From Marinobacter sp. SS13-12 (GTDB lineage: Bacteria; Pseudomonadota; Gammaproteobacteria; Pseudomonadales; Oleiphilaceae): a DNA stretch of 64,000 nucleotides. The notes under the pieces are model-generated. The model had not been told where the DNA came from, searched no databases, and saw only the letters and a program-made list of their open reading frames with translations. Position 1 is the stretch's first letter; each line of letters starts with the position of its first letter. The DNA is taken from assembly GCF_030227115.1 (NCBI RefSeq), contig NZ_JASSUA010000001.1, forward strand, positions 372,001 through 436,000, read 5' to 3'. Positions 27,386 to 36,399 of the stretch are shown one piece after another. Made by a program: the position numbers and the translations under genes.

Positions 27386-28753
27386 GTGAAACCACTGAGC
27401 CCGATAGACCAGGTGTTTCTGTGGCTGGAAAAACGCCAGCAACCCATGCACGTTGGTGGCCTGCAGCTGTTCTCGTTCCCTGAAGATGCACCGGACGACT
27501 ATGTCGCACAGCTGGCAGACCAGTTGCGGGAACAGTGTACGGTGACCCCGCCGTTCGACCGGCGCCTGAACAACCGGTTCGGCCAACCATTCTGGGTGGA
27601 AGACGAGCACCTGGACCTGGAGCACCATTTCCGGTTTGAAGCCCTGCCCACCCCGGGCCGTATCCGGGAACTGCTGGCGTTCGTCTCCGCAGAACACAGC
27701 CACCTGATGGACCGGGAACGGCCGATGTGGGAGTTCCACCTCATTGAGGGCCTGAAAGACCGACAGTTCGCCGTCTATATCAAGATACACCACTCCCTGG
27801 TGGACGGCGTTTCCGCCATGCGGCTGTTCCAGCGCATGCTGTCCCAGGACCCGGAACAGCGGAACATGCCCCCGATATGGGCACTGCCGCTGCGCAGCCG
27901 CAACAACAATGGCGACAACGGCCCGTCCATGTGGCGCAACGTCGCCCATCTGCTGGGGGAGTCCGGTAAACAGCTGGGTACGGTGCCGGCTGTGTCCAAG
28001 GCACTGTTGAGTACCGTCAACCGCGCGCGAAAGGACCCGGCCTACGACTCCATTTTCCACGCCCCCCAATGTGTCCTCAACGGCAAGATCACCGGCTCCC
28101 GACGCTTTGCGGCCCAGTCCTACTGCCTGAAGCGCATCAAGGCGGTGTGCAAGGCCTACGAAACAACAGTCAATGACGTGGTCATGGCCATGTGCGCCAC
28201 GGCACTGCGAACCTATCTGATGAACCAGGATGCACTGCCGGAGAAGCCACTGGTGGCGATGGTGCCCGTCTCCCTGCGCAAGGATGACAGCTCGGGCGGG
28301 AACCAGGTGGGCATCATCCTGGCGTCGCTGGGCACTCATCTGAACGACGCGGCTGAGCGGTTGCGCTATATCCATGAAGACGTGAAAGCCTCCAAAGAGC
28401 GCTACGCCAACATGTCTGCAGAGGAAATCCTGAACTACACCGCTTTGTTGCTGGCACCGGCAGGCTTCAACCTGCTGACCGGCCTGGCGCCGAAGTGGCA
28501 GACCTTCAACGTGGTAATTTCCAACATACCCGGGCCAAAGGAACCCAGCTACTGGAACGGAGCGAGGCTTGAGGGGATGTATCCGGTGTCTATTGCCATG
28601 GACCGGATCGCCCTGAACATGACCCTGACCAGCTACTGCGACCAGATCGAGTTCGGCCTGATCGGCTGCCGCCGCACCCTCCCCAGCCTGCAGCGGATGC
28701 TGGACTATCTGGAAGAGGGCCTGGCCGAACTGGAAAGCGCAGCCGGGATTTGA
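27386..28753 (+). CDS. Wax ester synthase / diacylglycerol acyltransferase (WS/DGAT)
   Basis: Bifunctional acyltransferase that esterifies fatty alcohols or diacylglycerol with acyl-CoA to make storage wax esters or triacylglycerol. 455 residues. The catalytic motif HHSLVDG is at about 135-141. Other family marks are FLWLEKRQQPMHVGGLQLF near the N-terminus, AYDSIFHAP, NDVVMAMCA and NVVISNIPGP. The start is GTG at 27386, giving VKPLSPIDQ and the family's normal length; the frame is open further upstream without similarity. The protein reads very like Marinobacter wax synthases and is the main clue to the genus. Confidence 0.93.
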   Translation: MKPLSPIDQVFLWLEKRQQPMHVGGLQLFSFPEDAPDDYVAQLADQLREQCTVTPPFDRRLNNRFGQPFWVEDEHLDLEHHFRFEALPTPGRIRELLAFVSAEHSHLMDRERPMWEFHLIEGLKDRQFAVYIKIHHSLVDGVSAMRLFQRMLSQDPEQRNMPPIWALPLRSRNNNGDNGPSMWRNVAHLLGESGKQLGTVPAVSKALLSTVNRARKDPAYDSIFHAPQCVLNGKITGSRRFAAQSYCLKRIKAVCKAYETTVNDVVMAMCATALRTYLMNQDALPEKPLVAMVPVSLRKDDSSGGNQVGIILASLGTHLNDAAERLRYIHEDVKASKERYANMSAEEILNYTALLLAPAGFNLLTGLAPKWQTFNVVISNIPGPKEPSYWNGARLEGMYPVSIAMDRIALNMTLTSYCDQIEFGLIGCRRTLPSLQRMLDYLEEGLAELESAAGI

Positions 28754-28756
28754 GGT

Positions 28757-29164
28757 TTAACCGAACCTTACCTCCCGGTTACGCTGCGAAATCTGGTCAT
28801 TCAGCGTCCAGAAGTCATAGAGCACGCCCACCAGGAACAAACCACCGGTGAGCAGGTAGAGGATCCCGGTGATCCACTTGCCCATGTACATCCGGTGGAG
28901 CCCAAACACCCCCAGGAAGGTCAGCAGAATCCAGCCAATGTTGTAACTCACTTCACCGGACTCATACCGTATGTCGGCTTCCCGGTCCATGGCGGGAATC
29001 AGGAACAGGTCGATGAACCAGCCGATAAACAGCAGCCCGAGCGTCAAGAACCAGATGGTGCCGGTAATCGGCTTGCCATAGTAGAACCGGTGTGCGCCCA
29101 GGAATCCGAAGATCCAGAGCAGGTAGCCGATGAGTTTGCTGTGGGTATCCTGATTGATTTCCAT
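28757..29164 (-). CDS. TM2-domain membrane protein
   Basis: 135 residues with two related membrane hairpins. The first is LIGYLLWIFGFLGAHRFYYGKPITGTIWF (about 10-38), the second a similar stretch (about 76-110, with GVFGLHRMYMGKWITGILY). This is the TM2 domain pattern, glycine-rich helix, H-R-F/M-Y, G-K. Function is unknown. The ATG at 29164 follows AGGAAA. An in-frame extension upstream runs through inverted repeat copy C and is judged non-coding. Its 3' end lies 4 bp from the wax synthase stop codon, on the opposite strand. Confidence 0.85.
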   Translation of the reverse strand: MEINQDTHSKLIGYLLWIFGFLGAHRFYYGKPITGTIWFLTLGLLFIGWFIDLFLIPAMDREADIRYESGEVSYNIGWILLTFLGVFGLHRMYMGKWITGILYLLTGGLFLVGVLYDFWTLNDQISQRNREVRFG

Positions 29165-29232
29165 TTGGTTTCCTTTTGGCGGTTTGCTGGCCTGAATCTT
29201 TAGCCCTAGCCTGCTGGTGCTGGTGCCTGGCT

Positions 29233-29317
29233 GGGGGGCTGGTTTATTTTTCCTTGGGAAAAAGAACTCGCTGCGCTCAGACACCTTTTTCCTGGCGGAA
29301 AAATAATCCAGCCCCCC
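29233..29317. repeat. Long inverted repeat, shared-core family, copy C
   Basis: 21-bp arms with one mismatch (29233-29253 and 29297-29317; left arm begins GGGGGGCTGG), an inner stem (GGGAAAAAG against CTTTTTCC), and the core in reverse orientation at 29264-29285 with the GCA variant. Confidence 0.93.
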
Positions 29318-29409
29318 ATCCGTCAGACAGTTAGGGCATAGTCCCCGATTACAAGCTGAAAGCAAGTGAACGAAACGAAAGACAGCCTTCTCCCACGGTC
29401 ACTGGGTGT

Positions 29410-29494
29410 GGGGTGGGGGTATTTATTTTTCTCGTAAAAAATGGTGTCTGAGCGAAGCGAGTTCATTTTTCGAAAAAATAAATACCCCCACCCC
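29410..29494. repeat. Long inverted repeat, shared-core family, copy D
   Basis: 21-bp perfect arms (29410-29430 and 29474-29494; left arm begins GGGGTGGGGGTATTTA), an inner AAAAATG/CATTTTT stem, and the core on the plus strand at 29443-29464. Confidence 0.95.
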
Positions 29495-29541
29495 GCAACC
29501 ACGCTCCCAAGCCAGAGGCACAGCAGGCCAGGGCACCAAAG

Positions 29542-30648
29542 TCACGGCCCAACTTCAGGAGCAGGGTCGGGACCGCCTTCGCGGAATTCGCTGGCGGACT
29601 TGCCGGTCCACTTGCGAAAGGCGCGGCTGAAGTTGGACAGGTCGGCGTACCCCAGCTCGTAGGCGATCTCGCTGACTGACTGGTTAGTGTAGCGCAACAG
29701 CTGAATGGCGCGGTCTTTCAGTACGGCTTCTACTATCTCCCGGTAAGTCGTGTCCTTTTCCGCCAGCCGCCGCTTCAGGGTTCGGGACGATACGCAGAAA
29801 CGTTCAGCCATGGCCTCCAGGGAGGGCAGTGGGCCCGGCATCATGTGGAGCATGTTGCGGATGGCGTAGGTGATGTCGCCCTGGTCTTTCAGGGCTTTTT
29901 GCAGCTCGAATTCGCACTGGTCCCGGGCCATCCGGGATGCTTCCGCGTCTGCCAGCCGCATCCGGGTGTCCAGCAGGCCCTTGGGGAACACCATGGTTTC
30001 TTCCGGCTGGCCGTATTCGAACGGCACCGGCAGCTGGGGAGCGAATTTGCGGTAGTAAGCCGGTTCCGGTGATGTCAGTTGCACTTTCACACCGGGAAGT
30101 TTGCCATCCACCAGCGCAAATCCCTGTTTTTCCGCATCTTCGCGGTCGATCAGTTGCTCTGCCAGCATCATCAGGGTCGCGCTTACGGTTTCTGACAGGA
30201 AGCGGTACTGGGTAGGTACGTCGAACTCGGACCGTAACCGCACCAGCACGTGGTCACCGGTGTCGGTCAGGGTCATGGTCAGGAAAGGCACCCGCAGTTG
30301 CAGATAACGCCGCACCGAATCCAGCGCGCCTGCCAGGGTGGGGCTGGTCAGGGCGGCGAACCCGAGTGTGCCGTGAATGGTGACCCGCAGCTCGCGGGCC
30401 AGCATGAAGCTCAGGCCGTCTTTACCGGCCAGATCCAGGGCCCGCTCTACCATCACAATGGCGTCGGTGACGAACACCCGGCTGTCGTTGGACTTCAGGT
30501 CCTGGGGGGCGACGTCCATGCCCTCGTAAAGGCTGCGGTCATTGTAACCCAGTTGTCGCACCACATCCGCCAGCACCCGCAGATACACACCGGGAACCAG
30601 GAACACTCCCAGCATCTGCCGTTCTTTTTCCGGGCCCGGGTTCGCCAT
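29542..30648 (-). CDS. AraC-family transcriptional regulator
   Basis: 368 residues. The N-terminal two thirds resemble the arabinose-binding-type sensor domain found in OruR/ArgR-like AraC regulators (about 20-215). The C-terminal ~100 residues form the double helix-turn-helix (MAERFCVSSRTLKRRLAEKDTTYREI and SVSEIAYELGYADLSNFSRAFRKWTG). The ATG at 30648 with AGGATC upstream is preferred; an in-frame ATG lies at 30681. It diverges from the PF10118 hydrolase gene, a common regulator-target layout, so that gene may be its target. The inducer is unknown. Confidence 0.9.
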   Translation of the reverse strand: MANPGPEKERQMLGVFLVPGVYLRVLADVVRQLGYNDRSLYEGMDVAPQDLKSNDSRVFVTDAIVMVERALDLAGKDGLSFMLARELRVTIHGTLGFAALTSPTLAGALDSVRRYLQLRVPFLTMTLTDTGDHVLVRLRSEFDVPTQYRFLSETVSATLMMLAEQLIDREDAEKQGFALVDGKLPGVKVQLTSPEPAYYRKFAPQLPVPFEYGQPEETMVFPKGLLDTRMRLADAEASRMARDQCEFELQKALKDQGDITYAIRNMLHMMPGPLPSLEAMAERFCVSSRTLKRRLAEKDTTYREIVEAVLKDRAIQLLRYTNQSVSEIAYELGYADLSNFSRAFRKWTGKSASEFREGGPDPAPEVGP

Positions 30649-30879
30649 GCAGGATCCTTTTGTTGTTGTGGGAGCACTCATTGCTACCGATGCTATCAGA
30701 AGCCCGACACAGCGGCACTGTGACTGGAGGCACCTGCAGGCACGTCAGCACAGTCAATTGAGGCCAGCGCTGGCCCCTACTCCACGATGGCCGTCCCCTT
30801 TTCGCATTCAAAGGCTGCATTGACTCACCCACACTGGAATCATCACATCAGCCATAGCGCCAAGCGCAGGAGTACAGAC

Positions 30880-31770
30880 ATGCTGAGAACCAAAACCACT
30901 GAGTCCAGGCCGGTTGCCCGCACACCGGAGAACGTCGCCATCAAGCCTCAACGCATGGGTTTCGAGTTCGGGGAGAAAGTGCCGCACTACTGGGTGGACA
31001 ACAGCTACACCCTGAGCCACACCATGAACGCTCTTTCCGTGCTGTTTCCACAGGGCGAACAGTTTTTCGTGGATTCGGTCCGCTACTTCCAGGACCAGAT
31101 CAAGGACCCCAAGCTGAAAAAGGACGTGCGGGGCTTTATCGGCCAGGAGGCCATGCATTCCCTGGAGCACAAATCCATGAACCAGCATGTGCGGGATCAG
31201 GGTATGCCGGTGGAAGAGCTGGAAGAGCATCTGGAAGTGGTGTTGGGCATTGCCAAAAAGCTGCCTGAACGCCACCAGCTGGCCATCACCTGTGCCCTGG
31301 AGCACATGACGGCGATGATGGCGGACATGCTGCTGGCTCGGGATGACGTACGCGAAGACATGCACGAGACCATGCGCCCGCTCTGGGTATGGCATGCCAT
31401 TGAGGAAACCGAGCACAAGGCGGTGGCCTACGATGTGTTCAACCAGGCCGGTGGCACCTACGCCGAGCGCACCTTCTACCTGGCGTTCAGCACCGCGGCA
31501 CTGGGCATGATGGCCAGTTACTTCACCACGCGGATGATGCTGAACGACCGTAAGAACTTTTCACTGAAGGACAGCGCCCGTGGTCTGTGGCAGCTGTGGG
31601 GCAAGAACGGAACCTTTTCCAGCCTGATTCCGACCTGGCTGGAGTACTTCAAGCCTGGCTTCCACCCCTGGGACCACGACAACAGTGAGCTGATTGCCCG
31701 GTTCAAGGAACAGATCAATGAGTATATTGCGCCGGAGTATCGTAAGGGGAATCGTCGGACCATTCAGTGA
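30880..31770 (+). CDS. Predicted metal-dependent hydrolase (PF10118 type)
   Basis: 296 residues of the YP-type 'metal-dependent hydrolase' family. It is helical, with acidic/His clusters that look like a ferritin-like di-metal site: FIGQEAMHSLEH (about 82-93), LEHMTAMMAD and HAIEETEHKAVAYD. The family is common in oil-degrading and lipid-storing bacteria, but its reaction is not established to my knowledge. The start is ATG at 30880 with GCAGGAG upstream; the open frame continues a further 90 bp upstream without support. It is divergent from an AraC regulator, and a long inverted repeat follows the stop. Confidence 0.78.
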   Translation: MLRTKTTESRPVARTPENVAIKPQRMGFEFGEKVPHYWVDNSYTLSHTMNALSVLFPQGEQFFVDSVRYFQDQIKDPKLKKDVRGFIGQEAMHSLEHKSMNQHVRDQGMPVEELEEHLEVVLGIAKKLPERHQLAITCALEHMTAMMADMLLARDDVREDMHETMRPLWVWHAIEETEHKAVAYDVFNQAGGTYAERTFYLAFSTAALGMMASYFTTRMMLNDRKNFSLKDSARGLWQLWGKNGTFSSLIPTWLEYFKPGFHPWDHDNSELIARFKEQINEYIAPEYRKGNRRTIQ

Positions 31771-31791
31771 TCTATAAGTCCGTGCAGTCGC

Positions 31792-31891
31792 AAGCGGCCA
31801 CCTTCTGCCAAAACACGCCTCGAGACGTCCCTGTGCGGCTCGGGCTCCGCCATCCATGGCTCCGCACGGTTTTGGCAGAAGGTGCCCGCTT
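31792..31891. repeat. Long inverted repeat G
   Basis: 23-bp arms with one mismatch (31792-31814 and 31869-31891; left arm begins AAGCGG and ends CTTCTGCCAAAAC) around a 54-bp centre containing CCATCCATGG and partial complements (GTGCGG/CCGCAC). It lies between the convergent hydrolase and GGDEF genes. It lacks the core of copies A-E; CCATCCATGG is shared with repeat H. Confidence 0.93.
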
Positions 31892-31938
31892 ACGACCCGA
31901 ATTTGGGAGTGATACTGAAAGAAGCTCAGCTTCTTGAA

Positions 31939-33039
31939 TTAAACAGGTCCGCCCGCAAGACGCGGCCCTTTGACGGCAGACATACCAGCTCTGGCAACCA
32001 TGTTGCGTCCAGCGCGTTTGCAGCTGAAAAGACAGCGATCTGCAGTTCGGAACAGTGTTTCCGCGTCGCTGCCGTGCTCGGGGTAGTGGGCAATACCGAA
32101 AGACGCTGTTACCCGGATAACGGCTTCGCCGTAGCATAGTTCGCTGTCAGCAATGCGCTGGCGCAGTTCGTCCATCAGTTCGAACGAATCCTCCGGCTTT
32201 ACATCCCGCAAAATCAGTCCGAACTCCTCTCCACCCAATCGCCCGACGGAGTCGGTCGTGCGCAGACGTTCGGTCAGGCGGCGGCTTATGTTACGCAGCA
32301 CCTGGTCGCCAGCGTCATGCCCCATGGTGTCGTTGACGACTTTGAAGTAGTCGATATCCATGATCACCAGGGCAAACCCGGAACCGCTGCGTTTGCACTC
32401 GGCGAGGGTCCGGCCCAGGGTGCTCTGGAAGCTTGAGCGGTTGGACAGGCCGGTGAGTGCGTCAGTCTGCGCCAGGGTGAACAGTTTCTGTTCGGCTTCT
32501 TCGCGGCGGGTTTCGTAGAGATGGATGAAGCCCAGCATCAGCACGGCGCAGAGCACCATGTTCAGCAGGTCAATCATGCTACGTGCGTTGGCAATGAATT
32601 CGAGGTGGAAATAAAAGGCGACACAGCCCGCTACCATGAAAGGCACACTGAGAAAGAAGCCTTCCTTCTTGCCGAGAAGGAGATAGGCCAGGACCGGCAT
32701 CATCAACACCCAGACGAAGGCGGTTACCGAGGCGTCGGGCACCAGCATGATCAGCAGAAAGAAGGAAAATCCGGTGACCAGGTAACCGTATATCCAGCCC
32801 TGCAGATGCGGCGTCCGGTTGATCCGGGCGACTCCAAGGAACAACACCCCACTGGCAACAAACTCCCCGGCAGCGAGCCAGAGGTAGCCGTTGAGAATCT
32901 GCAGGCTGCCGAAAATAACCAGGGCGGACCCGGTTACCAGGAACAGCGCCCGCATCAGTGAGCGGCGATGGGTGTCCCGCAGCCCTGAGCGGCTTTGCTC
33001 AAGCGACGCACCAAGGTCCGGGTGCTGTGGTGTTTTCAT
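31939..33039 (-). CDS. Membrane diguanylate cyclase (GGEEF)
   Basis: 366 residues with about six membrane helices in the first 185 residues, then a GGDEF-type domain. The active site is RLGGEEFG (GGEEF about 269-273), with RTTD five residues upstream, an intact inhibitory site. It probably makes cyclic di-GMP under control of a signal perceived in the membrane. The 7-TM-like sensor is not one I can name. It is convergent with the PF10118 gene and monocistronic as far as can be seen. Confidence 0.9.
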   Translation of the reverse strand: MKTPQHPDLGASLEQSRSGLRDTHRRSLMRALFLVTGSALVIFGSLQILNGYLWLAAGEFVASGVLFLGVARINRTPHLQGWIYGYLVTGFSFFLLIMLVPDASVTAFVWVLMMPVLAYLLLGKKEGFFLSVPFMVAGCVAFYFHLEFIANARSMIDLLNMVLCAVLMLGFIHLYETRREEAEQKLFTLAQTDALTGLSNRSSFQSTLGRTLAECKRSGSGFALVIMDIDYFKVVNDTMGHDAGDQVLRNISRRLTERLRTTDSVGRLGGEEFGLILRDVKPEDSFELMDELRQRIADSELCYGEAVIRVTASFGIAHYPEHGSDAETLFRTADRCLFSCKRAGRNMVARAGMSAVKGPRLAGGPV

Positions 33040-33173
33040 GCTGCCTCTTTCCCTGAATTACAGCGGGCGGGAACTCCCCCTGTACGTAAAATATACAGGG
33101 CCAGTTACCGGGCATCAATCACTCCGGCAACCGGACTGCAAACCAGGGTCTTCGGCAATGACTGCCTGGCAGG

Positions 33174-33989
33174 TCAGATGTAGAGATTTTTGCGGGAAAA
33201 CCGCTCCACCAGAGGTTGATAGGCTGACCCGAGCACCCGGTTCAGGGCATCAATGCCCCAGGCATCCGGCCCCACGAGAATGCGCGATTCATCCTTCAGA
33301 ATGCCTTTCACAATGGTCGTGGCCGCTTTTTCCGGCGTGGTCATGGCAATCTTGTCGAACCCCTTGCGCTGGGCGTCGGCATTCTCGGACTTGCCCATGC
33401 GGGCCGAATTGGCAATATTGGTGCGGATACCACCGGGATGTACGCAACTCACTGCAACCGGCTGCTCTTCCAGCTTCATTTCCTGGCGCAGGGACTCGGT
33501 GAAGCCGCGAACAGCGAACTTGGCTGCGTTGTAGGCGCTCTGTTTGGGTACACCAATCAGACCAAACACACTGGAAATGTTAACCACGTGGCCGTCCCCG
33601 GAGGCAATCAGGTGCGGCAGAAATGCCCGGGTGCCGTGGGCCACGCCCCAGAAATCGATATCCATGATCCACTTGAAGTCCTCGTCGGTCATTTCCCGCA
33701 CACTGGACGACAGGGCCACCCCGGCATTGTTGATCACCAGATTGACCTGTCCGAAATCACTCACGACCTGATCGGCGTGGGCATAGATCGCATCACGGTC
33801 CGACACATCCAGACGGTAGGTTCTGACCTCGGCAGCGCTGCATTCGGCTGCCGTTTCGGCAAGACCAGCTTCGTTGACGTCCGATATCGCCAGACGACAA
33901 CCCTTTGCCGCCAGTGCCACGGCCAGTGCCCGACCAATACCGGAACCCGCGCCGGTTACCACAGCTACCCTGTTGTTCAGATCCTTCAT
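33174..33989 (-). CDS. Short-chain dehydrogenase/reductase (SDR)
   Basis: NAD(P)-dependent oxidoreductase of the classical SDR family, 271 residues. The cofactor motif VTGAGSGIGRALA is at about 11-23, NNAG at about 86-89, the catalytic Ser in ISSVFG and Tyr/Lys in YNAAK (about 153-157). The C-terminal ~60 residues (LVGPDAWGIDALNRVL) are typical of the branch that acts on acyl or alkyl chains in Marinobacter and Pseudomonas. The substrate is not determinable. It is divergent from nfeD. Confidence 0.9.
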   Translation of the reverse strand: MKDLNNRVAVVTGAGSGIGRALAVALAAKGCRLAISDVNEAGLAETAAECSAAEVRTYRLDVSDRDAIYAHADQVVSDFGQVNLVINNAGVALSSSVREMTDEDFKWIMDIDFWGVAHGTRAFLPHLIASGDGHVVNISSVFGLIGVPKQSAYNAAKFAVRGFTESLRQEMKLEEQPVAVSCVHPGGIRTNIANSARMGKSENADAQRKGFDKIAMTTPEKAATTIVKGILKDESRILVGPDAWGIDALNRVLGSAYQPLVERFSRKNLYI

Positions 33990-34167
33990 CGTCGATGACC
34001 TCTTGTTATGCGATGGGTGACTTACTCTAACAGGTGTCGGGCCAGGGGATATGGCAATAATGCACTCCCCCCGGGGGCAATAGAGCCACTTTCTGTGACC
34101 CGCGCACCGGTGACAGGGTACAATTGCCGCCTCTCATCACTTGTCTGTCACCAACGGATGTTTCTGT

Positions 34168-34626
34168 ATGGAATGGAGTCTTACGCATTTCTGGCTGATT
34201 CTCGCCCTCGTGCTGAGCCTCGCGGAGCTGACGTCAGGCGTACTGGTGCTGCTGGCTCTGGGTATCGCGGCCGCGCTGACGGCACTGCTGACTGTTCTGG
34301 GTGCTCCGTTTGAGTGGCAACTGGTGGGCATGGGCGTGTTTTCCGGCATTCTGGTGCCCGTCGCCATTCGCTGGATCAAGCCACGATTTTCGCCCAAAGG
34401 CGTGGCATACGGGACCACCGGCACGGGTGTCGAGCAGGGCAGGCCCTACAGGACGGTGAAGCGGGATTTTGACGGCGCCAGCGGCATTAAAGTCAACGGC
34501 GATTTTTACCGCCTGCGCACCAGCGATACCGACATGACCGAGTTGCCGCAAGGCACCGAAGTCATTTTCGAACGTTTTGACGGCACCACCGCCGTTGTTC
34601 ACACGATCAATCACAAGGAACAGTAA
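34168..34626 (+). CDS. NfeD-family membrane protein
   Basis: 152 residues: two or three membrane helices in the first 70 residues (FWLILALVLSLAELTSGVLVLLALGIAAA and WQLVGMGVFSGILVPVAI), then a small OB-fold-like C-terminal domain. This is the short NfeD type that is nearly always paired with a stomatin-like gene. The next gene is exactly that, 2 bp away. The pair is thought to organise membrane microdomains. The start is ATG at 34168. Confidence 0.85.
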   Translation: MEWSLTHFWLILALVLSLAELTSGVLVLLALGIAAALTALLTVLGAPFEWQLVGMGVFSGILVPVAIRWIKPRFSPKGVAYGTTGTGVEQGRPYRTVKRDFDGASGIKVNGDFYRLRTSDTDMTELPQGTEVIFERFDGTTAVVHTINHKEQ

Positions 34627-34628
34627 AC

Positions 34629-35663
34629 ATGGAATCGGTTATTTCCCCCGGGCTGGTTATCAGCCTCATTCTCGTGGTCATTGGCATTTTCATCATCGCC
34701 AAAGGCCTGGTTATCGTGCGCCAGTCCGAGGTGATGGTTATCGAACGGCTGGGTTCATTCAACCGGGTCCTGGAAAGCGGCGTGAACATCATCATTCCGT
34801 TCATTGAGCGCCCCCGCGCCATCATCATGACCCGCTACGTCCGCATCGGCGACGAGTACCATCCCAGCAGCAGCTTCGAGACCCGGATTGATCGCCGCGA
34901 AACGGTCATGGACTTTCCCGGCCAACCGGTAGTGACCACCGATAACGTAACCGTGAACATCAATGGCGCACTGTATTACCAGATCATTGACCCGCGCCGT
35001 GCGGTGTATGAAGTGGCCAACATGAGCCAGGCCGTGGAGGTACTGGCAAAAACCACACTGCGTTCCGTAGTGGGCAAGATGGAGCTGGACAAGCTGTTCG
35101 AATCCCGCAGTGAAGTAAACAACGCCATTCAGGCGGAGATGGAAGAAGCCGCTTCCAAATGGGGTGTAAAACTGACCCGCGTTGAGGTTCAGGACATCAG
35201 TATGCCCGAAGAGGTGGAAGAGGCCATGCGCCTGCAGATGGCCGCCGAGCGAAAGCGCCGTGCCACGGTCACCGAGGCAGAGGGTGAAAAGTCCGCCGCC
35301 ATTGCCATGGCCCAGGGCCAGCGTGAATCGGCCATTCTCAATGCCGAGGGTGACAAGGAATCCGCGATCCTGCGCGCCCAGGGTGAGCAGGAGTCCATTC
35401 GCCTGGTGCTCAGCGCCATAGGCGATACCGAGGACAACAAGCAGACCGTTATCGGCTACCTGCTGGGTCAGAGCTACATCAAGGTGCTGCCCAATATGGC
35501 CAAGGACGGCGAGCGCGTCTTCGTGCCATACGAATCCTCCGCTCTGCTGGGCTCCATGGGCATGTTCCGGGAACTGGCCGGCAGCCCCGAGGATATCGTA
35601 CGCCAGAGCGTAAAGCAGGATGGCCTTCGCGGTGGCATGGTGGCTTCAGCCGGTAACAGCTGA
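34629..35663 (+). CDS. Stomatin/SPFH-family protein (QmcA-like)
   Basis: 344 residues: an N-terminal membrane anchor (about 7-25), an SPFH/Band 7 domain (about 28-190, with VIERLGSFNRVLESG and VRIGDEYHPS), then a long coiled coil rich in Ala, Glu and Gln (about 190-270). It forms ring-like membrane oligomers in related proteins and is the partner of the NfeD-type protein encoded just upstream. Resemblance is to QmcA/stomatin-like proteins rather than HflK/HflC. Confidence 0.9.
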   Translation: MESVISPGLVISLILVVIGIFIIAKGLVIVRQSEVMVIERLGSFNRVLESGVNIIIPFIERPRAIIMTRYVRIGDEYHPSSSFETRIDRRETVMDFPGQPVVTTDNVTVNINGALYYQIIDPRRAVYEVANMSQAVEVLAKTTLRSVVGKMELDKLFESRSEVNNAIQAEMEEAASKWGVKLTRVEVQDISMPEEVEEAMRLQMAAERKRRATVTEAEGEKSAAIAMAQGQRESAILNAEGDKESAILRAQGEQESIRLVLSAIGDTEDNKQTVIGYLLGQSYIKVLPNMAKDGERVFVPYESSALLGSMGMFRELAGSPEDIVRQSVKQDGLRGGMVASAGNS

Positions 35664-35699
35664 CGTCCTTCCGGGTAACTGACGCAGCCGCCGAAAGCC

Positions 35700-36293
35700 T
35701 TATTCCAGAAGGCTGTCGAGCGGCTGCTGGTAACCCGGCGCAAACACCTCCAGAAAGTACATCACTTCCGCCAAGCCCTCGTCTTCCAGCTTTTTCAGGA
35801 TGTGACCTGCGGCTGGCTCGAACTCCTTGTTACCCGCCTGCATTTCCGCCTGGCATTTCAACAGTGCCGACAGCCGGTCCGCTGCCTTGATCAGCTCCTT
35901 TTCTTCCGGTGCCCAACGGGATTCGCGGATGTAGGGGTCAAATTCATCACGGAGATCGTCGGGTAACAGAGCCAGCAATTCGCCCTCCGCTTTGTGCTCT
36001 ATGTCCCCAAAAGCTTCCCGCATGACCCTGGAGTGGTATTTGACCGGTGTTGGCATATCACCCGTTATGACTTCGGTGGCATCGTGATAGAGCGCGGCTG
36101 CCGCAATCCGGTCAACATCCACTTGCCCTCCAAAGTGCCGGTTGCGGATAATAGCAAGGGCATGGGCCAGGGTTGCTACCTCCCAGGAATGGGTGGCAAC
36201 GTTCTCTTCGATGGCATTGCGCATCAACCCCCAGCGTCTGATCCAGCGAAGCCGTGATACGTAGGCAAAAAAATGGCTGAGAGGGCGGCTCAT
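35700..36293 (-). CDS. yfbR: 5'-deoxynucleotidase (HD domain)
   Basis: Hydrolyses deoxyribonucleoside 5'-monophosphates, helping to balance dNTP pools. 197 residues. The metal-binding HD pattern includes HSWEVATLAHALA (about 35-47), YHDATEVITGDMPTP (about 69-83) and the later Asp in KAADRLSALLKC. Length and sequence agree well with Escherichia coli YfbR. It is convergent with the stomatin gene (36-bp gap) and divergent from the binding-protein gene. Confidence 0.9.
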   Translation of the reverse strand: MSRPLSHFFAYVSRLRWIRRWGLMRNAIEENVATHSWEVATLAHALAIIRNRHFGGQVDVDRIAAAALYHDATEVITGDMPTPVKYHSRVMREAFGDIEHKAEGELLALLPDDLRDEFDPYIRESRWAPEEKELIKAADRLSALLKCQAEMQAGNKEFEPAAGHILKKLEDEGLAEVMYFLEVFAPGYQQPLDSLLE

Positions 36294-36399
36294 AGAGATT
36301 TCCCGTTTTGCATGAGTTTATAATTGACCCCTTATGACAATGAACTAACAGTGCTAATCTGAATACACGTTCAACTTTTACCAATGCGGAACTGCAATT

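Larger units (their letters stand above)
29165..29541. other. Intergenic region with two inverted repeats
   Basis: 377 bp between the AraC-type regulator gene and the TM2 gene, both on the minus strand. It holds inverted repeat copies C (29233-29317) and D (29410-29494) in opposite core orientation, about 90 bp apart. I see no gene or clear promoter in the rest. Confidence 0.85.

Noticed and set aside
28757..29365. Extended N-terminus of the TM2 protein starting at 29365.
   Set aside because: The extension reads through inverted repeat copy C, giving VSERSEF-type peptide; the ATG at 29164 has a good ribosome-binding site and gives the normal TM2 length.
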